Source: Owenia fusiformis
Lineage: Eukaryota; Annelida; Polychaeta; Sabellida; Oweniidae
DNA: 64,000 nucleotides
Assembly (NCBI GenBank): GCA_903813345.2
Contig: CAIIXF020000007.1
Span: 12,754,714 to 12,818,713 of the forward strand
Direction: 5' to 3'
The notes below the pieces were generated by a model, which searched no databases, was not told the DNA's origin, and was given only the letters and a program-made list of their open reading frames with translations. Below, piece by piece: positions 14,601 through 26,600 of the stretch (its first letter is position 1; the number at the start of each line of letters is the position of its first letter). The translations under genes were made by a program, and so were the position numbers.

Positions 14601-17600
14601 CTGCATTTGGTTACACTGACAGTTACCACCTCTCCTGGTGTGATCTCTGTGAAAAACTCCATACAGACACAACACCCAAAGTATACGACCACATAGACCA
14701 ATGGTGGAATGAAGACACCGATTGTATTGACCCAAGTGATTTAATGAAATCATGGAACATTTAATTCACCTTATTGGTAAAGGCAATTGTTGCATACTAT
14801 TTAAAAACATTATTTTGTAAATGATATATTTAGAGGTTATGTCCCTTATACGTGAGATATGCCTGAGTTCTGCCAATATATGCCAACGTTTGGAGGCTCA
14901 ATATTTGAGCAAGAGCAAAGGCATATTTCATGTCAAAGTGACAAAACTGATCTAGCTTAAAGCTTATTTAACTTCTTAACATGGTTTGATTTTGATGTCA
15001 TTCACTTTCAGTAAGAATAAATAATTTATCTAAATGAAAATCAAATGGAATACCTTTATTAGCTCACAAGGTGTTAGCTATTGTAATCACTCACTTGTGT
15101 TTGTCCATACATCCATCCATCTGTCTGTTTGTCAACACATGGGTGGCTTATCACTCACTTGTGTTTGTCTGTCCATACATCCATCCATCTGTTTGTCAAC
15201 ACATGGGTGGCTCAATCACTCGCTTGTGTTTGTCTGTCCATACATCCATCCATCTGTTTGTCAACACATGGGTGGCTTAATCACTCACTTGTGTTTGTCT
15301 GTCCATCCATTCATCCATCTGTCTGTTTGTCAACACATGTGTGGCTTAATCATTCACTTGTGTTTGTCTGTCCATCTGTCCATCCATCTGTCTGTTTGTC
15401 AACACATGTGTGGCTTAATCACTCACTTGTGTTTGTCTGTCCATACGTCCATCCATCTGTCTGTTTGTCAACACATGGGTGTGGCTTAATCACTCACTTG
15501 TGTTTGTCTGTCCATACGTCCATCCATCTGTCTGTTTGTCAACACATGGGTGGCTTAATCACTCACTTGTGTTTGTCTGTCCATCTGCCCATCCATCTGT
15601 CTGTTTGTCAACACATGGGTGGCTTAATCACTCACTTTTGTTTGTCCAGTGGTTTCAGTAACTTTGTGTACAAGAGGCAGATGAAAAATACAAGAGGCGG
15701 CATTCAAAATAACCAATTTTACGCTCCCGACAACGCAAATTCTTGTTATTTTAGAGTCCATGGACTGAAACAAAGATGTCCAAGGTTTGTCAAAGTCATT
15801 TCAACGTGTGATGTGGCAAGACATGGGCTCCACAAAATAACTCCTGGAACTGTGGAATGACTTGGGCAACTTATATAGAATGTCATTTACCTTTTATAAG
15901 ATAACTTACCCTTACACACGTTGCATTTCACAAATCCAAATGCACTTGTTGAATTGAGCACTTTTGATATAAATCAAAATCTAGAATTGTCATTATTAAA
16001 ATGAGAGTGATGTATTAATAGATGATTCACTTGTGATTATGTGTATATCAGATTCATTTTAGTTTTTTACCACCTCCAGAGGGTACAGGGTGTTCCAAAA
16101 GTAACAGGACTGGTGCTGGTATTTTGTTAAATATACACCAATTGTCTTCAAAATTTTACATAATTTTTGTCGAAATTGATTTAGAAATCGGTAGTCATCG
16201 GCCGGCGCCCGGCGCATATGTGGCCTAGGCATTAGAGAGAGACCGAGGTGGGAGATATCCCCCTCCCCTCTACACCAAACTTGTTCTCACTACGTTTTCG
16301 AAAATTGCCTGAAAGGCCTCCTCACACATTATTAAGGAAAACATATCTACACATTTTGCGCATTTAACCATTTGATAACATATTGTGGATCTTATCTTAA
16401 TTTGTTAATGTGAATTCGCACCTCAATTTGCATGGAAGACTTGTATGTGATTCTACTTGCATGTAGCTACAAGTATTTAATTTCAATAGATGATAAACTT
16501 CTCAATATAAGAAATTTCCCTCATAAGACATTGTTGCAAGGTGTGTTGCAATGAATGTGACATCCCACATTCTCAGGCACGCATTATGTATTCTCGAAGA
16601 AAGCCATCATGATAAACCATGACATCTCATTTCTTCTCAGCCCTGAGATGATTCAGGTGAAACAGAAAGATGCTATGAGTATCAGAATGGAAGAAAGCAT
16701 ATATTTGCATTGATGGTGTATAGATAGTTATTTTATATAGTGTTTTTACTTGTACGTGGAAACCTATTCTAACCAGGAAGGATATTGCAACTTTTTTCAA
16801 GATCCTAAAGTTGCAATTTTCGTTATTGTGTTTCATTGTAAAGACACACAGGTCTGTGAAAGTGTGTCGCTGGTACAAAGGCGTAGTTCTAAATACATTT
16901 AAGATTTTTAAACTTGTATGTGAACATGTAGAATTATGGACCTGATGGATTTTTTCTCCCTTTATTTGTACTGTTAATACTTGGCCTGTTGAGTATATAA
17001 AGGCATACATGTATACAAGTGGAGGTTCAAACCTCCCCCATCCACACATACACTTTTTATCATGCTTAAGTAACTTCGCATTGTAATTACAAGGGCATTA
17101 TAAACGAGACACCAGGATGATAAGGTAGGGGTACAATATAGGGCGCAAATCTTGAGAAAGAGTCGAAGGCATGCAAGGCAAATCCTGGAAACTCGGGTTC
17201 GGGAAAGCGGGGTTCACTGTTTGGTTCCGTTGACACCTGTGCGAAAGATGACATGGTGACATGAGATGAGATGACAAAAACACATGGGTGGCTTAATCAC
17301 TCACTTGTGTTTGTCTGTCCATCCATTCATCCATCTCTCTGTTTGTCAACACATGGGTGGCTTAATCACTCACTTGTGTTTGTCTGTCCATCTGTCCATC
17401 CATCTGTCTGTTTGTCAACACATGGGTGGCTTAATCACTCACTTGTGTTTGTCTGTTCATCCATTCATCCATCTGTCTGTTTGTCAACACATGTGTGGTT
17501 TAATCACTCACTTATGTTTGTCTGTCCATCTGTCCATCCATCTGTCTGTTTGTCAACACATGGGTGGCTTAATCACTCACTTGTGTTTGTCTGTCCATAC

Positions 17601-20600
17601 GTCCATCCATCTGTCTGTTTGTCAACACATGGGTGGCTTAATCACTCACTTGTGTTTGTCTGTCCATTCATCCATCTGTCTGTTTGTCAACACATGGGTG
17701 GCTTAATCATTCACTTGTGTCCGTCTGTCCATACGTCCATCCATCTGTCTGTTTGTCAACACATGGGTGGCTTAATCACTCACTTGTGTTTGTCTGTCCA
17801 TTCATCCATCTGTCTGTTTGTCTGTCCATTCATCCATCTGTCTGTTTGTCAACACATGGGTGGCTTAATCACTCACTTGTGTCCGTCTGTCCATACGTCC
17901 ATCCATCTGTCTGTTTGTCAACACATGGGTGGCTTAATCACTCACTTGTGTTTGTCTGTCCATACGTCTATCCATCTGTCTGTTTGTCAACACATGGGTG
18001 GCTTAATCACTCACTTGTGTTTGTCTGTCCATACGTCCATCCATCTGTCTGTTTGTCAACACATGGGTGGCTTAATCACTCACTTATGTTTGTCTATCCA
18101 TCTGTCTGTTTGTCAACACATGTGTGGCTTAATCACTCACTTATGTTTGTCTATCCATCTGTCTGTTTGTCAACACATGGGTGGCTTAATCACTCACTTA
18201 TGTTTGTCTATCCATCTGTCTGTTTGTCAACACATGGGTGGCTTAATCACTCACTTATGTTTGTCTATCCATCTGTCTGTTTGTCAACACATGGGTGGCT
18301 TAATCACTCACTTATGTTTGTCTATCCATCTGTCTGTTTGTCAACACATGGGTGGCTTAATCACTTACTTGTGTTTGTCTATCCATCTGTCTGTTTGTCA
18401 ACACATGTGTGGCTTAATCACTCACTTGTGTTTGTCTGTCCATACGTCCATCCATCTGTCTGTTTGTCAACACATGTGTGGCTTAATCACTCACTTGTGT
18501 CCGTCTGTCCATACGTCCATCCATCTGTCTGTTTGTCAACACATGTGTGGCTTAATCACTCACTTGTGTTTGTCTGTCCATACGTCCATCTATCTGTCTG
18601 TCAGTCAACAAATGGGTGGCTTAATCACTCACTTGTGTTTGTCTGTCCAAACGTCCATCTATCTGTCTGTTTGTCAACACATGGGTGGCTTAATCACTCA
18701 CTTGTGTTTGTCTGTCCATACGTCCATCTATCTGTCTGTCAGTCAACAAATGGGTGGCTTAATCACTCACTTGTGTTTGTCTGTCCAAACGTCCATCTAT
18801 CTGTCTGTTTGTCAACACATGGGTGGCTTAATCACTCACTTGTGTTTCTCTGTCCATACGTCCATCTATCTGTCTGTTTGTCAACACATGGGTGGCTTAA
18901 TCACTCACTTGTGTTTCTCTGTCCATACGTCCATCCATCTGTCTGTTTGTCAACACATGTGTGGCTTAATCACTCACTTGTGTTTGTCTGTCCATACATC
19001 CATCCATCTGTCTGTTTGTCAACACATGGGTGGCTTAATCGCCCCATACACTCATGTATATCACTATTTTCTGATTTATGCAGATATATCAATATATAAA
19101 CCAACAGACCCAAATGAAGCCTTTTCATTTACATTAGCCCTTGTAATGTCATTTCTATGAGAGACCTTAAGAGGGCATCTGATTAAAAAGACATTGGAGT
19201 TATAAGGGGGCATGAGAATAAATGAGGGCATCAGAGTTAAAGAGGGCAAAAGGACTTGAAAGTTTGATACTCCAAGCTGATATCATGGAAGGAGTCTTAG
19301 TGAGAGAGGATTGTTTAGGATGTGTGAATGAAAGATTAGTTGAAGATTTCAAGATTTTATCTGCTATGATAATATCAATATATATTTTTATAAATGATTA
19401 AATAATTTTCGTTTATATTTTGTATTATTTGCATTGTATTGGCTGCTTCTGTAGTTTACACATGGTAGTAGTTCTTTGAATATATTTGTGCTGTGTGAAA
19501 TATATTTTGGTAGAAAAAGAATGAATGAATAGTAGATATAAATAATAAATGTCTTATTAATTGGCTGACTGAAAATCTGTATAACTTTGTACGCGGAGTG
19601 TTCATAATGTATTTGACTTAAAATCGTGTTTAATCTTCATGAGTATAGTACAAATTGAACTCTCCGTGTAGAATATAATCAAATATTGTAGTATGTAGTA
19701 GGAGCTGGGTCAACATTGAATATCAGGGGATCATTTTATTTAAATCTAGATTCATCAGAGCTGTGTATATGACATATCAGTCAGTTCTCTACCTTCATTC
19801 AAGGGGGAACACCTTATGTTGACTGACTTGAGTAGAAAACAATGGGTGCGGATAGTATGAGCGTGTGGTGCGGAACCAACACTAATTTTTTAAGCACTCA
19901 TTTATCTGCACCGACTGCTTTCTCTGTGTCCAGTCTGCATAGGGAGGGAGAAATCAAAGGTGGCTTTAATTGCAAATTCAACATTTCATATATTCATTAA
20001 GTTGACCCAGGGCCTCATATATTGTAATGCATTGATCAGAGAGGTTTGTGGAGTTGTCCTTGACATAGAGAGAAGACAAAATATGAGCCAGAGTCTATTA
20101 TCCTATACTCTTCATTCTAATATGCTTATAAATTTACACAAAGATAATGAACACATATAACTGTAATATACTCATATAGTTACATCCTTTGTTACACATA
20201 AGGTTCTATCGTACACATAAAACACCTATATCTTCTGTAAAGGTACACACTATCCTACATTACACATTTAGGGAATCAATTCGGAAATTCTCCCTTATAT
20301 GCCTTATGAGAATTTGGATTACACATACATTCATACTTACTAATTACCAGTTTGATTTTCAATCATATGAAAACTTCATACCTTTTTAATTCAAGATACA
20401 TACATTCAATTACATAAATATTTGAAACTTTATACTAAAATATTGACTTATTAAACATAAAAATCTATCTGTCATATGATAAAATATTTGGCTGTCACAT
20501 ATAAAAATCTCCTGTTTATTGAAACAATCCTCCATTGCATAAATACAGTAAAACCTGTATATCCAAACACCTATGAACACAAAATCTGAACACCTCATAT

Positions 20601-23600
20601 CCAAACACCTTTTTTCTTGGTACCAATTTTTTTTATCTTCCACCCACTCTCATATAAAATCCTTGAAATGTGAACACCTGCTTTTTGAACACTTTTGGCC
20701 AGTCCTAGTTATATTCCGATTAGACAGGTTTTACTGTATGTCCTATTTTGCCCACATATTTTGTTGTCTCTCTATGTAACACGGAAGTTTGGCTGTAATA
20801 TTGCATCTGATGACTGTTTTTCTGCTTTGATATTTAGGTAGGCCTAGCACGCCTAAAAAAGCTTCTTCTGGCTCAAAAGGTTGGTATGGTATTCTTAATA
20901 CTTTAAGCATCCTCCAAACACAGGACTTCAGAATTTGTACCTCCTACCAGAGTAAGAAGATATCCTTGATCTTGAAGACCTGAGTTTGGAGGATATTCTT
21001 TCAGTTAATGAGGGTTTTTTGAGTGCTGGGGGGCTTTGAGAGATTGCTTTATTAAAATATATAACAATATATACTTCCTATTGACTTAACATGCAAATCA
21101 AGAAGGTTTTTTAGGGGAAAGTCTTTTAGGGGACAGATATATACACTCAAACCCCCTCATTGACTCTAGTATAATGCCACAGACTGTTGATAGTCACTTT
21201 CCCTCAAAAGAAACTGTTTGTATTGTCTGGAATTTTTCGTATTTCAAAATCATTCAACATATCAATTGAAATCTTAAGAGCTTGATGACGTTCATTTTTT
21301 CGAGAATTCCATTAATAATTTGAATTTTGTTGAAAGTCTAATTGCAGACCATGTTGAGAAAATGATCAAAAGAAGTCAGGAATTGCAATTGATACATAGA
21401 TCAGCAATTGAATTTTAGCCTTTGTGTAAAATGTTGAAGTTCAAATGTCCGATGCTTGTTTCTTGAAAATAATTTGAATTAAGATTCATGAATTTCACTT
21501 GTCTTTTGCGATATTGCCAAAATTATACCATGAAAGACCATTCGATGCCATTAATCGAGAAATGGTCTCATCCACATAATTGATGCTCATAGATCTTTCC
21601 GATAAATCCTGCCACCTTTTGATACATCAGAGAAACTTTGATATATTGGCTAGCTTGATGATGTCATAGGTTGTATCTTTTGAAATTGGCAAGTTCATCC
21701 TGTTTTTGCATGGTCAGATTTCTACCTACAGCCAATGACATCATCAATTTAGCCAATATACCAGTTTTTCTAATGTACTAAAAGGTGGCAGGATTTATCA
21801 GAAAGATCTATAAGCTCAACTTGAGTTGAACTTTTTATCACATCTAAAATCTCCACATTTTGTCTCGGGAAAGTGTCTAATGACCTACAGTGGCTCCCTC
21901 TATTACTTAGATTAAATTCAGCATGAACAATGCAAGAATATGATTTATCTAATAAATAAATTCATGAATGAAATTAAAGTTGTATGCTTTCTTGTTAATC
22001 TCATTTAGTAATTATAATATGCATGTCGATGTGAACTAGTTAATTGGTGAGAGGTCGGATCAAAATATCAGCGCCTATCAAAAACTTAAATTGTTTTTTT
22101 TGCTCAACCTCCCTGCATTAAATGAAACCACATATACTTGAACAAAGGATTTATATCCCCTCCACCACAAATATAACATTATATTAGGTTTTTTGATGGA
22201 CACTGATTTTTGGACCTGGCTTTTTGAGAAGTTATTATAGATATGATGTGAACTTCCTAACAGGTTTGCATATAATTTTAGAAAATTAATTAATGCCTTA
22301 TCAGATTTGCAGTTGAGAAATGTGAAAAAGCTGAAATATTCAAAATATTCTCCCCTAAAGAATCTGATGAATGCTTTGCTTTAGTTTATGGAGGTCAATC
22401 ATTTAACCATGAAAAATAACAACTTTCTATTCTTATTCTCACTCACTAGTATCAATTCTCCACATTCTACCGAAAGACCTTTACCTTACAAAAGTAAAGA
22501 AATTAGAATTGAAAAAAATGAACTTTCACCCTGGATCATCCTTTGTTAAAAGGCCAGTTTCTATAAAGCTGATCCTAAATTACCCTGATATGTTTTGTAA
22601 CTTATGGTATGCTGGTTGTTGAATGAACACAGAATGAAATCCTGCACTAAGGGCTGATGTAAAAAGTCAGCCCACCCCAGAAGGGATCGAATCCAAGACC
22701 CCTGGCTATCTTGATAAGTGCACATTGCATATTCAATAGAATTGTACAAATCTACCTTTTACAAAGTCAATAATTCACTTTCTATATGAACAATTTTTCG
22801 AGCTTTCAAGAAAAGAATGGTTATATCAAAATCTGTTCATGGTACAACTCACATATCATTTTGAAGTATTTTGCAATCATTTCGGATGAAGATTCAGATT
22901 ATTACCCTCTCTTTAATAGGGCACAGTATCCCCGATAAGGACATAGTGTATAGTCCTTAAAAACTGACAATCTCTATTGTTTAGTATCCTTGTTTGCAGG
23001 TAAAGCCCCAGAGTTCAACTGCCTTCCCAACAACTTCAGGTGTCCTGGCACGGAGACTTGTATTCTCATAGAGAAATTATGTGATGGTCATATTGACTGT
23101 AAGATAGACCGTGCAGATGAGGGCTCTCAGTGTGGTATGTTTTATAGTCTATTGCATTTATATATGCATTTAGTTGATCTAATCTGAATAGCTCTAAATG
23201 TGAACATTTCCTTTTGTCCCATTTTTCAAATCTTCCACAAACTTCCATGTCATAAAACTTGAAATATGAACACCTGCCAATCTGAACACTTTTAGCTAGT
23301 CTCAGTGGTGTTCAGATAGGACAGGTTTTACTGTAATATACATGTGATGTTTTATTTTATAGCTAATAGAGACTGCTTGAGGAAGAACTGTATTCATGGG
23401 TGCAAGAGCAGCATCAATGGTCCACTGTGCTACTGCGAACAGGGGAAGTTCTACAATGATTCTGCTCAAACGTGTGAAGGTATGAATTGGAACAAAATTT
23501 ATACCTGTATTCCACTCAACTAATATTTTTCAAAAGAGCTACAGGGTGTTCCATATGTTTCAGGAATGATGCTGTGTTTTATTGGTTTTCTTTTCAATCT

Positions 23601-26600
23601 AACTGAATTTTTGACAGAATGTGTCTACACATGTTTTGAACAAGTTAGGAAAGTTTCATATCGTGAAGTTCAGTAGTCTTAATTATATGGTTGCTATAGT
23701 AACCTAGGGGTAGGGTAGGTGGAGCAGGTGTAACAACGCGCAAAGTATATGAAATATTTGTAAAAATAGGTTTTTTTGTACGAAGTGCGACTAAGTATTA
23801 GGTTGTCAGAGTATGATCAAACTTGTCAGTAATTAAACAAGAATGAATGTGGATTCCAAGAAAGTAAAAAATGTCATCACCCTTGATCACATCACAATTT
23901 AAACACCTGTCATGTCATGAGTCACAAAGGAGAATAAACACAGGTCATTTTGGACGAGCGGCCATCTTGAAAAGTGAAAAAGTCATTAGCAAAGGAAAAC
24001 TTTCGACTAAGGCAACACACAACAATCTGTGACAAGACATGACATGTGTGAATAACAGTTTTCTGCAGCAGACATAATTAAACTCCTGACGAATGCACAT
24101 GGGGAGTCAATGATGGTAACCTCTAGAGTGTATGAGTGGTACACGCAGTTCAAATCTGGAAGGGAAACTGAGACCGATTATCCAAAATGTGGATTTCTGA
24201 GAAAAGTGAGAGCGCTAACTAATGCGGAAGGGATAGATGCTGAAATAATGATGATGGCTAATAAAGGGTGTGATAACATTTTTAATTTCCAGGAATCCAC
24301 CTTTATTCTTTTTAATTTCCAACAAGTTTGATGCGACTATGACAAATTAATACTTTGAACACTTTATACAAAACCTACTATTTTTACAAAAATGTCATGT
24401 TTTGCGTGTTGTTACACCTGCTCCACCTACCCTACCCCGAGGTTACTATAGCAACCATATTGTTCAGTCTACTGAGCTTCATGATATGAAACTTTTCCAA
24501 CTTATTCACAACATATTTGGACACATTTTGTTAAAATATCAGCTAGATTGAAAAGAAAACCAATAAAATACAGCATCATTCCTGAAACATATGGAACACC
24601 CTGTATATTGCAATTGTCTTGTGCTGCTTGGCTTGATAATTTGTATGTTGAATAATCTTTTTGGAACAACTATACACAGATGAAAAAAGTAGTTTGTTAT
24701 ATGAAAATAGCTTAGCAATAAATAACCCCTAGATTGCACATTTAGGTATTAGATAAAAGTCACTTATTGTATAGGATTCTACTGTTTGGGTGTGAAATCC
24801 AAATAAGAATCATGTTTATTTCAAACTGACCTCAAATATACATTAACATATGGTTGTCTGTTACCTTTGATAAGTATCTATAAACCGTTACTTGACTTTT
24901 ATTTTTCAGATTTCGATGAATGTTCACTAGATGGGTTCTGTGACCAGCATTGTGTGAATACAGTAGGGAGCTATAATTGTACCTGTGCAGATGGCTATAG
25001 ACTTATTAAAGACAAACTCACTAATAAAACTTCTTGCAAAGGTAAGCTTGCTGATGTTGTAGAATCAAAACCTCTTATTGTCATAACTGTCGTATAAGTC
25101 CTAAAGATCTGAAGAGTTCAATTAATATCACACTGGAAAGGTGTTATAGTGTTGTCCTTGTGTGGTGCTGGGGCGATTAGCACCACATAATTCCGGGCAT
25201 CAAAATTCAAGGAAAATTGATTATCAATTGAATTTTTACAGATGCAAGAGTAGACTAGTGCTAGTTAAATCTGATTAGGTTTTCAGCATAAATAAAGCAA
25301 GTAATTCTTTTTAGGAGGTCAATACCAATTGCACTTTCTATGATACATGTATATCCAGGAATGTATTGCCCTCGCTTTACTGGCTGCGGCCATATGAACA
25401 GGTATTGGCCTTCATAGAATGAAATATTTGCTTAATAACCTCTTGTTATTTCAGTGACTGGCAATGAAGAACCCAGACTTTTATATTCAACTACAAAAGA
25501 GGTGCTGCTCTACAATACTACAGGGAAAACTAAAACTAAATTATATACAAGTAACACTTCACGTCATACAGCAAATATGCTCATCTTCAACCATAGAAAT
25601 GCCACAGCATGCTGGGTAAGGATCTCCTTTGTTTCTATGATATGAAAATGTCAATGTTTGTAATAACATAACAAAGACTGGGTCCTCATTCCCTTGTCAT
25701 CAAACCTTGTCCAACTCCAACATTGGAAGTATATTATCATCCATTAAATGTTCAGTTATGGGTTAGAATAGAATTGGTTTTGTGAAAAAATGACACTTTT
25801 ATATGTGACCCAGCTCTATATTAAATGACATAGGATTTTTAATTCTATATGATTCCAATATTGACTTGCTTTTATTGTTGATTAATACTGTGATAGACAT
25901 TGCCAAATAAACAGGGCTGACCTTAAACAATTGGTGTCTGGATCTTTCTCGGGAAGGTTGTAGCCTTCATTTCAAAGTATAATATAACTGTCTTAAATAT
26001 GTTTTCTTTTATTGATATATTTTCAGGTTACAAAAGTAATGAAGACCACCCTGGTCCAATGCTCAACTATACCTGATAAAACAACTACAACAACAACTAC
26101 AACAACAACAACAAATACAACATTATCTACCTGGACACTTAACATGTCTTATGATTTATCAAGTATGTATTTCTCTTTATCACATTCAGGCAAAATACTT
26201 TTTAAGTTTAAAACAAGTCACCTTTTGACCATTAAACACTAGTATTTAGACTTACTATTGATACAAATCATATTTTCTATAAATCAAAATGTAATAAGAA
26301 TTGCTGTCCTACTTAACAGATTTTTTCTACGGCCACTTTAAAGTGAGACTTACAATTTCCATTCAGGTACAACTGATATGGCCATAGATTGGTCGACTGG
26401 TAATATCTACTTCACGGATGACACACGTCAAATTATCTTCCTGTGCAATACCAAATCTATGTGTGTAACCTTGCTTTGGACTGAATTATCAAGGGTAAAA
26501 AGTATTGATGTGGACCCCTTAGCAAGGTTAGTAATTTTTATCCCACCTAACAAAGTTCGTGGGGGATATAGGAAAGCTGTCCGTCCGTCCGTTAGTTCAT

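Larger units (their letters stand above)
19042..22999. other. end of LRP1 intron 2, no gene seen
   Basis: AT-rich. Holds a TA-flanked MITE (20545-20736) and a foldback element (21583-21820). A stretch at about 22645-22730 reads, on the minus strand, like a weak tRNA-derived B box but is not convincing. Confidence 0.55.

Noticed and set aside
15034-15860. Open frames of 151 and 243 codons in the first minisatellite block
   Set aside because: Same repeat artefact; the non-repeat tail shows no recognisable protein.
18060-18410. Regular 57-bp units considered as a CRISPR-like array
   Set aside because: There are no unique spacers between conserved repeats, and the host is clearly eukaryotic; it is a minisatellite variant.
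17271-19160. A 629-codon open frame (and 471- and 140-codon frames overlapping it) rich in Ser, Val, Cys and His
   Set aside because: It is the 69/57-bp minisatellite read in several frames. All units are multiples of three without stops, and the flanks show no domain, splice or start context.
22645-22730. tRNA-like or SINE-like stretch on the minus strand
   Set aside because: A GGATTCGATCCC-type B box is present, but no A box at the right spacing, no cloverleaf and no tail were found.
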